From an uncultured SAR116 cluster alpha proteobacterium (GTDB lineage: Bacteria > Pseudomonadota > Alphaproteobacteria > Puniceispirillales > Marisalimonadaceae): DNA of 35,078 bases. Every line of letters begins with the position of its first letter. Within the stretch, counting starts at the first letter, position 1. Position numbers and translations under genes: made by a program. The DNA lies in the NCBI GenBank assembly GCA_902618195.1, contig CACMZO010000013.1, positions 1 through 35,078 on the forward strand, read 5' to 3'. The notes beneath the pieces were generated by a model, which was not told the origin of the DNA, ran no database searches, and saw only the letters and a program-made list of their open reading frames with translations. Below, one piece after another: positions 16,166 through 25,402 of this stretch.

Positions 16166-17591
16166 TGATGATAAAAGTATAAGATTAGTTTTATCAACTG
16201 CACTTACGAGAAGCGGTTTTTTAGTAAAAACTAGTGCTACAACAGCTGGTTTCTGGAGTTTATTAAATGATGATGAGTTTGATGTAATGATAACTGATGT
16301 TGGTCTTCCTGATGGAGACACATTAGATGTCTTACCAAAAATTCAGACCTTAAATCCAAAAATGAAAATAATAGTAATCTCAGCTAAATCCACATTAATT
16401 ACAGCAGTGAGAGCAGAAAAAAAAGGGGCTTTTTATTATTTTCCTAAACCATTTGACCTTGATGAATTAATTGGGTTAGTGAATAAAGTATTTGAAACAT
16501 CTGGTTTATTAGATCAAAAAAACATTATTGAAACTGAAAATCTTGTTTCTGATAAACCAAGTTTATATGAAGCAGGGCCTATTATTGGAAAATCTAAAAT
16601 TATGCAAGATACATATAAAATAATTGCACGAATAATTAAATCTAATATCACTGTTTTAATAAATGGAGAGATTGGCACAGGAAAAAAATTATTAGCTAAG
16701 TCAATTCATGATTTAACATTTTCAAGTAAAAACAAGTTTATAAAATTAAATATAAAGAATTTTAGAATAATTAATGAAGAGTTGTCTCTTTATTTAAATA
16801 ATAAAAATCATAATTCTGTACACATCAATGATCTTAAAAATTTAGAAGGTGGCACAATTTTTATTGATCAAGTGTGTGAAGGGTCTCTGACTGAACAATA
16901 TGAGTTATTAAATTTTATTGAAAATTTTAATTTCATTAATAATCAATATTCTCAAAACGATATTAATACAAGAATAATTGTGACATCAAAAAAAGACCTT
17001 ATTAAACTTGTTGAAAAAGGAGAATTTAGGGAAGATCTTTATTATAAATTAAATGTTATGCCAATATATTTACCACCTTTAAGAAAAAGACTTGAAGACA
17101 TACCTAGTTTAATAAATTATTTCATAAATACTTTTAATGTTAAAAATAATAGACAGCTATCAATTGATGAGTTAGCATTGAATTTTTTAAAAACTTATCA
17201 TTGGCCGGGGAATATTCAGGAATTAAGAAATTTAATTGAGAGGTTATCACTTTCAATATCTAATAACAAAATTTCAATTTCAGATGTAAAAGAGCATCTG
17301 AAAAATTCTTTTGAAATTAATGAGAATGACGAAAATTTAACTTTAGAAAGTTTAATTGAAAAGCGTATAAGTAAGCTTACATCTTCCTTTAATGATAACT
17401 CAGTTAATATAAATGTATATGATGAATTTATTAGAACAATGGAAAAGCCACTAATTGAAAATATTTTAAATTATACCAGAGGAAATCAAATTAAAGCATC
17501 TTATATATTAGGATTAAATAGAAACACCTTAAGAAAAAAAATATCAGAATTAGGTGTAACTGTTAGGAAAGTTAGAAAAAATAGTTTATAA
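16143..17591 (+). CDS. ntrC: NtrC-family response regulator lacking the GAFTGA sigma-54 loop
   Basis: Domains in order (numbering from the upstream ATG at 16137; subtract 2 for the start I prefer) are a receiver (phosphoacceptor Asp54, Lys104 in FPKPFD), an AAA+ domain (about 145-370) and a Fis-type helix-turn-helix (about 438-470, RGNQIKASYILGLNRNTLRKK). The receiver and DNA-binding parts look intact. The AAA+ domain is altered. Walker A is GEIGTGKK (177-184). The segment that should hold ELFGHEKGAFTGA is replaced by an unrelated Asn-rich stretch (about 214-232). Walker B is GTIFIDQ with Gln245 in place of the catalytic Glu, and the second arginine finger is Lys304 (FREDLYYK). It therefore should not remodel sigma-54 polymerase. 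I infer a sigma-70-type regulator, as described for Rhodobacter capsulatus NtrC. Confidence 0.93.
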   Translation: MKKILVVDDDKSIRLVLSTALTRSGFLVKTSATTAGFWSLLNDDEFDVMITDVGLPDGDTLDVLPKIQTLNPKMKIIVISAKSTLITAVRAEKKGAFYYFPKPFDLDELIGLVNKVFETSGLLDQKNIIETENLVSDKPSLYEAGPIIGKSKIMQDTYKIIARIIKSNITVLINGEIGTGKKLLAKSIHDLTFSSKNKFIKLNIKNFRIINEELSLYLNNKNHNSVHINDLKNLEGGTIFIDQVCEGSLTEQYELLNFIENFNFINNQYSQNDINTRIIVTSKKDLIKLVEKGEFREDLYYKLNVMPIYLPPLRKRLEDIPSLINYFINTFNVKNNRQLSIDELALNFLKTYHWPGNIQELRNLIERLSLSISNNKISISDVKEHLKNSFEINENDENLTLESLIEKRISKLTSSFNDNSVNINVYDEFIRTMEKPLIENILNYTRGNQIKASYILGLNRNTLRKKISELGVTVRKVRKNSL

Positions 17592-17619
17592 TAATCTTGT
17601 TTAAATTATTTATAAAAAG

Positions 17620-19776
17620 ATGAATAAGCTTTTAACTTTAAAAAAAATTTCAAAAGTAAATACAATATTTTTAATTCCATTACTTTTATTAATATTAGGT
17701 CTCCTTTACACTAATAATATTAATTTAAATATAAAAAATCTTTCACAAACTTATTTTTATGTAATTTTTATAGGTTTAATTTTTCCTGTTATTTTTCTTT
17801 TTTATAAAGTTTTTAAACAAATATATACACTTTTTTTCCAAGCTAAATTAAAGATTGCAGGTTATGAGTTGCACAAAAAATTGGCTATATTGTTTTCTGT
17901 TGTTTGTTTAATGCCGTCAATAATTATTTCAGCTTTTTCAATTTTTACTATAAATACTGCTTTAGAAGGATGGTTTAGTCAAAAAATTTCAACAGCAGTT
18001 TCTCAATCTGTTGAAGTAGCTAATAAGTATCTTGTTGAGCATCAAAATGCTATGAAAGGAGAGGCTTTAGAATTTGCAAAACTACTAAATGACAATGCTA
18101 TCTCATTTTCATCAAATCAAGATAAAATTAATAAATTTTTAAATTTTTACATTAGTAAAAATAATCTCACAGATGCTGTATTAATTGGGTCATCAAGAAA
18201 TGTATTGGCAAGATCTCAATTCGCATTTGAAATTAATTATCTAGATTTGCCAAATAGATATTACGATTTAGCTAATGATGGAAAAATAATAATTTCAAAT
18301 GATACAGATTCAAATAAGGTAAATGCTTTTATAAAGTTAGATCAATATGTTGATGCATATTTGTTAACCTCAAGATTTATTGATCAAAAAGTTTTAGAAG
18401 CTATAAGCAAGTCAAATATTGCCTCTGACGATTATAAATCTATTGAGTTAAATTTATTTGATACCAAAATTTCAATATTAGTTTTATTTCTTTTTATTTC
18501 GTTATTTTTACTACTAATATCCTTATATGTAGGTTTAGGGTTGTCTAATAGGTTAATATCTCCAATTGCTGAATTAATTCATGCGTCTCAAGAAGTTGGA
18601 AGAGGAAACTTAAATTATCAAATTAAAAATAAAACACTTTTGCAAAATAAAATCAGTGAATTAAAAAAACTTGGTAATGCATTTAATAAAATGGTGCTTG
18701 ATATTAAAAATAATAGATCAGAACTTATAGAAGCAAATGATCAATTGGATCAAAGAAGACAATTTTCTGAAGCGGTCCTATCTGGTGTTTACTCTGGCGT
18801 AATCGGATTAGATAAAAGTTTTAGAATAAATTTACCTAATAAAACTGCTGAAAAGCTCATGGAGATAAATATCTCAAAACATTATAATAAAAAATTTGAA
18901 AAACTTTTTCCTGAATTTCAAACTTTAATTGATGAAATTAAGTATAAGAATAATAATTTCGTTGAAAAAAAAATAGAATTTTTAAAAAATGATAAAAAAC
19001 GTATTCTAATATCGAGAATTGTTAAACAGATTAATGAAAATCAAGTAATAGGATATGTGCTTACGTTTGAAGATATCACCGATTTGATACAAGCACAAAA
19101 GTTAGTTGCTTGGTCAGATGTTGCTAGAAAAATAGCTCATGAAATTAAAAACCCACTCACTCCTATTAGATTAGGCGCAGAAAGAATAGCTAATTCAACA
19201 TTAATTCGATCAGATAATAAGTTATTAAACACTTCTGAAATGATTTTAAAAAATGTTGATGACATAAGACATCTGATAGATGAGTTTTCTTCTTTTTCTC
19301 GATTGCCAAGACCAATTCTAGAAAATATAAATTATAATAAATTTATAGACGATACTTATAATTTTTTTAAAACATCTTATCCTGATATTAAGTTTGAAAA
19401 AACTTCTTTTAGCAATATTGATGAAAAACTAAAAATTTACGCTGACGAAAAACAATTAAGACAAGTTATTGGTAATGTTATAAAAAATTCTTCTGAAAAC
19501 TTTCTAGAAAATAATATTTTAAGTAAAATTATAACTTTTTCATCGATTATAACTCAAAATTATATTTTATTAATTATCGAAGATAATGGTGTTGGCATAA
19601 AAGAAGCAAATAAAATTAAGATATTAGAACCATATTTTACTACAAAAAAAAATGGAACAGGTTTAGGTTTAGCTATTTCTAAGAAGATAATTGAAGACCA
19701 TCATGGTGAAATTATTATTGAATCATCAGAAAAAGGGACCAAAGTAAAAATTAAATTTCCTATTGATAATAAATAA
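17620..19776 (+). CDS. ntrY: Nitrogen regulation sensor histidine kinase NtrY
   Basis: This membrane sensor kinase has 718 residues. Hydrophobic segments lie at about residues 15-32, 44-64 and 86-108. After them comes an extracytoplasmic sensing region (about 120-280) and a further membrane segment (about 286-307). A HAMP linker follows (PIAELIHASQEVGRGNL), then a PAS domain (about 375-490), the phosphoacceptor helix with ARKIAHEIKNPLTP (His507), and the HATPase domain with NVIKNSSENF, EDNGVGI and GTGLGLAISKK. The topology and motifs match NtrY. Its partner is NtrX, 11 bases downstream. In other alphaproteobacteria the pair has been linked to nitrogen, redox/respiratory and cell-envelope control, so the signal sensed here is not known. 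Confidence 0.94.
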   Translation: MNKLLTLKKISKVNTIFLIPLLLLILGLLYTNNINLNIKNLSQTYFYVIFIGLIFPVIFLFYKVFKQIYTLFFQAKLKIAGYELHKKLAILFSVVCLMPSIIISAFSIFTINTALEGWFSQKISTAVSQSVEVANKYLVEHQNAMKGEALEFAKLLNDNAISFSSNQDKINKFLNFYISKNNLTDAVLIGSSRNVLARSQFAFEINYLDLPNRYYDLANDGKIIISNDTDSNKVNAFIKLDQYVDAYLLTSRFIDQKVLEAISKSNIASDDYKSIELNLFDTKISILVLFLFISLFLLLISLYVGLGLSNRLISPIAELIHASQEVGRGNLNYQIKNKTLLQNKISELKKLGNAFNKMVLDIKNNRSELIEANDQLDQRRQFSEAVLSGVYSGVIGLDKSFRINLPNKTAEKLMEINISKHYNKKFEKLFPEFQTLIDEIKYKNNNFVEKKIEFLKNDKKRILISRIVKQINENQVIGYVLTFEDITDLIQAQKLVAWSDVARKIAHEIKNPLTPIRLGAERIANSTLIRSDNKLLNTSEMILKNVDDIRHLIDEFSSFSRLPRPILENINYNKFIDDTYNFFKTSYPDIKFEKTSFSNIDEKLKIYADEKQLRQVIGNVIKNSSENFLENNILSKIITFSSIITQNYILLIIEDNGVGIKEANKIKILEPYFTTKKNGTGLGLAISKKIIEDHHGEIIIESSEKGTKVKIKFPIDNK

Positions 19777-19787
19777 CAAAGAAATAT

Positions 19788-21158
19788 ATGATAAATAACA
19801 AAATTTTAATTGTAGACGACGAACCTGATATCTGTGATTTAATTTCAGATATATTAAGTGAGAGTGGTTATACTGTTAATAGTGCATTTTCAAAAAATGA
19901 AGCTATTAAGGTTATGGAAAACTCAGGCATATCTATGGTTATAACTGATATTTGGATGAATGATAATGAAAAAGAGGGTTTTGAATTGCTTGAATGGTGC
20001 AAAGCCTATAATGCTCTTACACCAGTTTTAATTATGTCTGGCCATGGTACTATTGAGTATGCCATGAATGCTGCTAAAAATGGTGCCTATGATTTTCTAG
20101 AAAAACCATTTAACTCTGACAGATTATTATTTTTAGTAAAAAAAGCTCTTCAAGAAAGAGATTTAAAGATAAAATTAATGGATTCTAATAATGAATGGCT
20201 TAAAAGTAACCATATAATTGGAAAATCATCTAAGATTAAAAATGTAAAAAATATTTGTATTAAAGTCTCAAAAAGTAATAGTAGAATACTCATTAGTGGG
20301 CCATCTGGTTCAGGTAAGGAGACTTGTGCGCGTTTTATTCATTCGTTGTCAAACAGAATGAATCATCCATTTGTAGTTGCTGCTTGCGCAAGTTTATCTA
20401 ATCAAATGGTCGATCAATTACTTTTTGGTTTTAATGATAGTAAAAATAAAAATGATACTAAAAGTTTATTTGAACAAGCAAATAATGGTACTATTTATTT
20501 TAATGAGATTTGTGACCTTCCTTTAGACACACAAGCTAAGTTAATTAATGTAATACAAGATCAAAGTTTTTATAAATACGGTTCGAATAAAAAAATTAAA
20601 ATCGACATTAGAGTTATTGCTGGTACTAGTTATGACCCAAATGAAGCTGTTAAAAATGGTGTTTTAAGGGAAGATTTATATTATAGATTGTCTGTTGTGC
20701 CAATATCCATACCATCTCTTAATTCTAGAATTGAAGATATTAATGTTCTAATTAACTCATTTATGGAAGTGGCTTCAAAGTTATTTAATAAAAATAAATT
20801 AATTTTTTCAAATGAAACTTATATTTTATTACAAAGCTTTAATTGGAAAGGCAATGTAAGGCAATTAAAGAATTTAATTGAATGGCTTTTAATTATGTAT
20901 GGAAATGAGAAAAATTTTCAAGTTGAAATATCCCATTTACCTCCTGAATTTAAAAGTAATAAAAATAATGAACATAAACATAATTACGATTTAAATTTAC
21001 CTATTAAGGATGCAAGAAAAATTTTTGAAAAAAAATATTTGGAAACTCAATTAAATAGATTTAAAGGAAATATAGCTCAAACATCAACTTTTGTTGGTAT
21101 GGACCGGTCAGCTTTACATAGAAAAATAAAAGAGTTAGACATAAAGTTTGAAAAATAA
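19788..21158 (+). CDS. ntrX: NtrX-family response regulator lacking the GAFTGA loop
   Basis: The layout is receiver (Asp54 in ITDIWM, SGHGTIEYAMNAAKNGAYDFLEKPF with Lys106), AAA+ domain (about 140-370) and a Fis-type helix-turn-helix at the C-terminus (RFKGNIAQTSTFVGMDRSALHRK, about 424-446). Walker A is GPSGSGKE (171-178). Where a sigma-54 activator has ELFGHEKGAFTGA the sequence reads LLFGFNDSKNKNDTKSLFEQ (211-230), so the polymerase-contact loop is absent. Walker B is GTIYFNE, with Asn239 in place of the conserved Asp, while both arginine-finger positions (Arg294, Arg300) remain. Absence of the loop has been noted in other alphaproteobacterial NtrX proteins. It is probably a phosphorylation-controlled DNA-binding regulator that does not use sigma-54. 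Confidence 0.93.
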   Translation: MINNKILIVDDEPDICDLISDILSESGYTVNSAFSKNEAIKVMENSGISMVITDIWMNDNEKEGFELLEWCKAYNALTPVLIMSGHGTIEYAMNAAKNGAYDFLEKPFNSDRLLFLVKKALQERDLKIKLMDSNNEWLKSNHIIGKSSKIKNVKNICIKVSKSNSRILISGPSGSGKETCARFIHSLSNRMNHPFVVAACASLSNQMVDQLLFGFNDSKNKNDTKSLFEQANNGTIYFNEICDLPLDTQAKLINVIQDQSFYKYGSNKKIKIDIRVIAGTSYDPNEAVKNGVLREDLYYRLSVVPISIPSLNSRIEDINVLINSFMEVASKLFNKNKLIFSNETYILLQSFNWKGNVRQLKNLIEWLLIMYGNEKNFQVEISHLPPEFKSNKNNEHKHNYDLNLPIKDARKIFEKKYLETQLNRFKGNIAQTSTFVGMDRSALHRKIKELDIKFEK

Positions 21159-21173
21159 GTTAATGGTAAAATT

Positions 21174-22556
21174 ATGAAAATTATTATTTGTGGTGCTGGA
21201 AGAGTTGGGATGTCAATATCAGAGCACCTTTCTAATGAAAATAATGATATAACTGTTATCGATTCAAATTCTGAGGCTCTTAAAAGAATAACGGACCTTT
21301 ATGATGTTCAAGGAGTTTTAGGTTTGTCTTCTCATCCAGCTGTTTTGAAAAATGCAGGAATTGAGGATGCCGAGATGTTGATTGCAGTAACTGAGTCTGA
21401 TGAAATTAATATCATGGCATGTCATTTATCCAATCTACTTTTCAATATTCCTACAAAAATCGCTAGAATTAGATCTAGAGAATATCTAAATGAAGAGTTG
21501 TTAGATTTATTTCAAGAAGGTAAAATCCCTATAGATCACATTATTTCTCCTGAAGAAGAAGTTGCTTCAGCAATAGTAAAACAATGGAGAACTCCTGGTG
21601 CATTTGATGTTGCAGAATTTTGTAACTCACATGTAACAATGCTTGGAATTTTATGTAATTCAAACTGCCCAATATTAGATACGCCATTAAGAGAATTAGT
21701 AGATTTGTTTCCAGGTTTAAATGCCACGATAATGGCTATAATTAGAGATAATAACCTAATTATACCAAGATCTGGAGATGATGTTCTCAAAATAAATGAT
21801 AGAATATATTTGTCCTGTCAAACTGATCAAATTGAGAGAACTTTAGCAGCATTTGGACATTCAGAAATAACTTCTCATAATGTAATAATTTCAGGTGCTG
21901 GTAATTTGGGTGTTATGATTGGAGATATGATTAATAAAATTTCACCTGATACAAATCTTACTTTTATTGAGTTAGATAAAGATGTAGCAAGAAATGCAGC
22001 TGAGCAGTTAGAGTTTGCATCAATTATTTCAGGAGATACGCTTGATCCAGAAATAATAAAAGAAGCTAGAGTGGGTAAAGAAACATCATTTATTTCAGCT
22101 ACAAATCATGATGAAGTTAATATTTTGTCATCACTACTAGCAAAAAGATCAGGAACAAAACATTGTATTGTTTTATTAAATCAACCAGCATTTTTCCCTT
22201 TAGTTAACACATTAGATTTAGAAGCAGTTATAAGTCCACCTGTTATCACAGTATCATCAATCTTAAAGTATATTAGAAAAGGTCAAATTGAAGCTGTTCA
22301 TTCAATAATAGAAGAATTTGGAGAAGTAATATCTGTTGAAGCTCTTGAAACTTCTTCAATCATCGGGATGCCTTTAAAAGAGATTAAGTTACCGAAAAAT
22401 GTTTCCATAGGATCTATTGTAAAAAAAAATAATGAAATTATACCAGCAAGGGGTAGTTCAACAATTGACCCTGGTGATAAATTAGTTATGTTTGTTCCAG
22501 TTAAATCAATTAAAAAAGTTCAAGAACTTTTATCTGTCAGATTGGATTATTTTTAA
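21174..22556 (+). CDS. trkA: Trk potassium uptake system regulatory subunit TrkA
   Basis: TrkA is the peripheral NAD-binding gate of Trk potassium transporters. The 460 residues contain the expected duplication: TrkA_N (IICGAGRVGMSISEHL at the start), TrkA_C (about 140-215), a second TrkA_N (VIISGAGNLGVMIGDMI at about 236-252) and a second TrkA_C to the end. It follows ntrX by 15 bases, a conserved alphaproteobacterial position, so potassium uptake control is probably co-expressed with the Ntr systems. The membrane subunit TrkH/TrkG is not in this window. The stop overlaps the dat start by one base (TAATG). Confidence 0.95.
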   Translation: MKIIICGAGRVGMSISEHLSNENNDITVIDSNSEALKRITDLYDVQGVLGLSSHPAVLKNAGIEDAEMLIAVTESDEINIMACHLSNLLFNIPTKIARIRSREYLNEELLDLFQEGKIPIDHIISPEEEVASAIVKQWRTPGAFDVAEFCNSHVTMLGILCNSNCPILDTPLRELVDLFPGLNATIMAIIRDNNLIIPRSGDDVLKINDRIYLSCQTDQIERTLAAFGHSEITSHNVIISGAGNLGVMIGDMINKISPDTNLTFIELDKDVARNAAEQLEFASIISGDTLDPEIIKEARVGKETSFISATNHDEVNILSSLLAKRSGTKHCIVLLNQPAFFPLVNTLDLEAVISPPVITVSSILKYIRKGQIEAVHSIIEEFGEVISVEALETSSIIGMPLKEIKLPKNVSIGSIVKKNNEIIPARGSSTIDPGDKLVMFVPVKSIKKVQELLSVRLDYF

Positions 22557-23395
22557 TGTTATCTTATGTAAATAATAAATTTTGTTCTTTTGATAATGCT
22601 CAAATCTCAGTAAATGACAGAGGATATCAGTTTGGTGATGCTGTTTATGAAGTAATATATTATAAAAATGGTAAATTTTTAGACTTAGAAGGTCATTTGA
22701 AACGACTAAGAATATCGATGTCTAGAATTGATTTTGAATTAAAGTATTCAGATTCTGCCATAATAACAATCATGAAAAGATTAATTGCTGAAAATAATAT
22801 AAAACATGGTTCGGTTTATATTCAAGTATCAAGAGGTGAACATTCAAGAGATCATAGTTATTTCAATATGCCTTTGAAACCAATTCTAGTTATTCTAACA
22901 AAAAAAAATAAAGAGGGATTTAAAACCATTATCCCGGGCATTAAAGTTTACACCACTTTTGATACTAGATGGAATAATCCAGATATTAAAACAACACAAC
23001 TTTTGCCTAATGTATTAGCTAAAACTCAGGGAATTAAAAACGGTTTTGGTGAAGCATTATTTTTAGACAAAAAATCTTATATAACAGAGGGGTCAAGTTC
23101 AAACTTTTGGATATTAAACAAAAATAATATATTAATAACAAGGTCTCTTGATGGGAAAATATTAGCTGGAATTACGAGAGATTCAATCTTAAATTGTGCT
23201 AAAAATAAAAATATTAAAGTGGAAGAAAAAAAAATATCATTAGATAATATTAAAGATTGTAAAGAAGCTTTTATCACAAGTGCTTCATCTTTTGTTACAC
23301 CTGTAATACAGGTTGATAATATAAAAATTAATAGTGGACAAGTTGGTGAATTTTCTAACCTGCTACGGAAAACATATTTAGAATTGAATGATTAA
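22556..23395 (+). CDS. dat: D-amino-acid aminotransferase-type class IV PLP enzyme
   Basis: This is a fold-type IV aminotransferase of 279 residues. The N-terminal NDRGYQFGDAVYEV stretch, the RLRISMSRI substrate-loop region, the catalytic Lys145 in DIKTTQLLPN, and the C-terminal EGSSSNFWI and AGITRDSIL cofactor-phosphate motifs are all present. The lysine aligns with Lys145 of Bacillus D-amino-acid aminotransferase, which makes D-alanine and D-glutamate from keto acids. Branched-chain aminotransferase and aminodeoxychorismate lyase share the fold, but the LLPN context and the trkA-dat-hflX setting favour D-amino-acid transaminase. It is coupled to trkA by TAATG. The predicted product could feed peptidoglycan D-amino acids. 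Confidence 0.88.
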   Translation: MLSYVNNKFCSFDNAQISVNDRGYQFGDAVYEVIYYKNGKFLDLEGHLKRLRISMSRIDFELKYSDSAIITIMKRLIAENNIKHGSVYIQVSRGEHSRDHSYFNMPLKPILVILTKKNKEGFKTIIPGIKVYTTFDTRWNNPDIKTTQLLPNVLAKTQGIKNGFGEALFLDKKSYITEGSSSNFWILNKNNILITRSLDGKILAGITRDSILNCAKNKNIKVEEKKISLDNIKDCKEAFITSASSFVTPVIQVDNIKINSGQVGEFSNLLRKTYLELND

Positions 23396-23406
23396 TTATT
23401 AGTAAA

Positions 23407-24555
23407 TTGAATAATATAAGTAATTTAAAAGAAAAAGTACTAATAGTTATTCCTATTATAAATAACTATAAAATATTTAAAGATTCTTTCTATAATAAAA
23501 ATAACTTAGAAAGCAGAAAATCAGAAACAATTTCTTTAGTTAGCGCGTTAAATATAAATGTACTAGATGTTTTAACCATAAAAATTAATAAATTTTCATC
23601 CGCATATTTATTAAATAAAAATTCACTAGACTTCATTTTAAAATTAATACAAAAATTAAAAATTAATTTATTAATTATTGATTTTCAATTATCTCCAATA
23701 CAACAGAGAAATTTGGAGATTTTCTTTAAAGTTAAAGTAATAGATAGAACACAAGTTATTTTAGAAATATTTTCTTCAAGAGCAATTTCAAATGAAGGTA
23801 AAATCCAAGTAGAATTAGCTGCTTTAAATTTTCAAAAAACTAGACTTGTAAGATCTTGGACTCATTTAGAAAGACAAAGAGGAGGCTCTGGGTTTTTAGG
23901 TGGTCCTGGAGAAAGACAAATAGAATTAGATAGAAGAATAATTAATAAAAATATTAAAAATTTAAATAAAAGTCTTCAAAAAGTTGTCAAAACTAGATCA
24001 ATACAAAATTCAAAAAGAAAAAACTCATCATTAATTATGGTTTCTCTAGTTGGTTATACAAATACTGGTAAATCAACATTATTTAATAATCTTACCAACT
24101 CTTCAGTAATTTCTAAAAACATGTTATTTGCTACATTAGATCCTACTTTAAGATTAATGAAGCATGAAATGTCCTATAAAAATAAAATAATTTTATCAGA
24201 TACTGTTGGTTTTATTTCCTCCCTTCCAACTGAATTGGTAGAATCTTTTAAATCTACTCTTGAATTTATTAGAGAATCAGACTTTTTGTTAATTGTTAAT
24301 GATGCTTCTGATAAAAATATGGAAGATAAGTATGATATAATTTTAAAGACGCTAAAAAGTATAGGTATTGAAGATAATTATTTAAAAGAAAAAGTTATTA
24401 ATGTTTTTAATAAATGTGATTTAGTGTGTGATAAAAAACAAAATTTATGTTTTCCTAATTTTAAAAATGGTATATTAACTTCTTCATTTAATATTGATGA
24501 TATAAAAAAATTAAAGAAAAAAATTTATGAATTCTCTTTAAATATAAATAATTAA
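23407..24555 (+). CDS. hflX: GTPase HflX
   Basis: HflX is a ribosome-binding GTPase that splits stalled 70S ribosomes under stress. Its N-terminal half holds the glycine-rich subdomain (RGGSGFLGGPGERQIE) after a long helix. The G domain has G1 GYTNTGKS at 216-223, G3 DTVGFI and G4 NKCD. Length 382 residues is slightly shorter than many homologues. The reading frame begins with TTG at 23407, 11 bases after dat. I found no better ATG that keeps the N-terminus, so this start is moderately certain. Hfq is encoded between dat and hflX in many alphaproteobacteria, but there is no room for it here. Confidence 0.94.
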   Translation: MNNISNLKEKVLIVIPIINNYKIFKDSFYNKNNLESRKSETISLVSALNINVLDVLTIKINKFSSAYLLNKNSLDFILKLIQKLKINLLIIDFQLSPIQQRNLEIFFKVKVIDRTQVILEIFSSRAISNEGKIQVELAALNFQKTRLVRSWTHLERQRGGSGFLGGPGERQIELDRRIINKNIKNLNKSLQKVVKTRSIQNSKRKNSSLIMVSLVGYTNTGKSTLFNNLTNSSVISKNMLFATLDPTLRLMKHEMSYKNKIILSDTVGFISSLPTELVESFKSTLEFIRESDFLLIVNDASDKNMEDKYDIILKTLKSIGIEDNYLKEKVINVFNKCDLVCDKKQNLCFPNFKNGILTSSFNIDDIKKLKKKIYEFSLNINN

Positions 24556-24565
24556 TAATTAAGGA

Positions 24566-25402
24566 ATGTTTAATTTTACAAAGATAGAAAATAGAAAATA
24601 TGTAAATGATTTTTTCTTTTTTTTATTAAAAAAAGTTAATAATGATATAATTCTTAAACATTTAGAAAATCTTAAATCTGATGAGATTTTTACTAAAGCT
24701 GATAAAAATGATTTTGTTACTGTTTATGATAAAAAAGCAGAAGAATATATAATTAATGAAATAAATAAAAAATTTACAACAATTAAAATTATTGGAGAAG
24801 AAACTTCTTTTCAAAAAAATATTGATTTGTCAATTATAGATGATGGATATTATTTTACTATCGATCCAATAGATGGAACAAAAAACTATATAAATAAAAA
24901 TCAAAATTTTTGTAGTATGGTTTCATTGATTTTTAGAAAAAAACCAATTGCAAGTTTTATATATTATCCACTGATCAAAAAATACATTAGTTCATTTGAA
25001 AATTTTGGTTCTAAAATTTTAGATTTAAACACCAATAAGATTTGTAAATTAAAAATTAATAAAGAATTAATTAACTTTGCAACAGGTGGAACAAAAGGAA
25101 TACCTGAAATTAATAGAAAAATTATTTTAGAAAAATTTAATTCTAATTTTAAAAGGTATTTTATCGGAAGTGCAGGTGTTGAAACTTTAATGTTAGCAAA
25201 TAATGAAGTAGATTTCATTTTTCATGGTAGAGTAACTGCTTGGGATCATTCACCTATGACTTTAATCACAAAAGAGGCAGGTGGTGAAGTATTGATGTTT
25301 AACAATGCATCTAAATTTAATGTTTTTTCTAAGGGTCCAATATTAGCGGCAAAAAATATTGAACACTGGAATAATGTAAAAAGTAAAATAAATATTAATT
25401 AA
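24566..25402 (+). CDS. Inositol-monophosphatase-family phosphatase (CysQ/HisN-like)
   Basis: The 278-residue protein has the complete metal-site signature of the family: GEE at 77-79, DPIDGTKNY starting at Asp100, and WDHSPMTLITKEAGG beginning at Trp226 with metal-binding Asp227. Such enzymes hydrolyse small phosphate esters with Mg2+: inositol monophosphate, 3'-phosphoadenosine 5'-phosphate (CysQ) or histidinol phosphate (HisN). In alphaproteobacteria the trkA-hflX neighbourhood does not identify the substrate, and I leave it unassigned. The ATG follows AAGG almost directly, so translation may rely on coupling with hflX, 10 bases upstream. The stop abuts the stop of the convergent SDR gene with no gap. 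Confidence 0.9.
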   Translation: MFNFTKIENRKYVNDFFFFLLKKVNNDIILKHLENLKSDEIFTKADKNDFVTVYDKKAEEYIINEINKKFTTIKIIGEETSFQKNIDLSIIDDGYYFTIDPIDGTKNYINKNQNFCSMVSLIFRKKPIASFIYYPLIKKYISSFENFGSKILDLNTNKICKLKINKELINFATGGTKGIPEINRKIILEKFNSNFKRYFIGSAGVETLMLANNEVDFIFHGRVTAWDHSPMTLITKEAGGEVLMFNNASKFNVFSKGPILAAKNIEHWNNVKSKININ

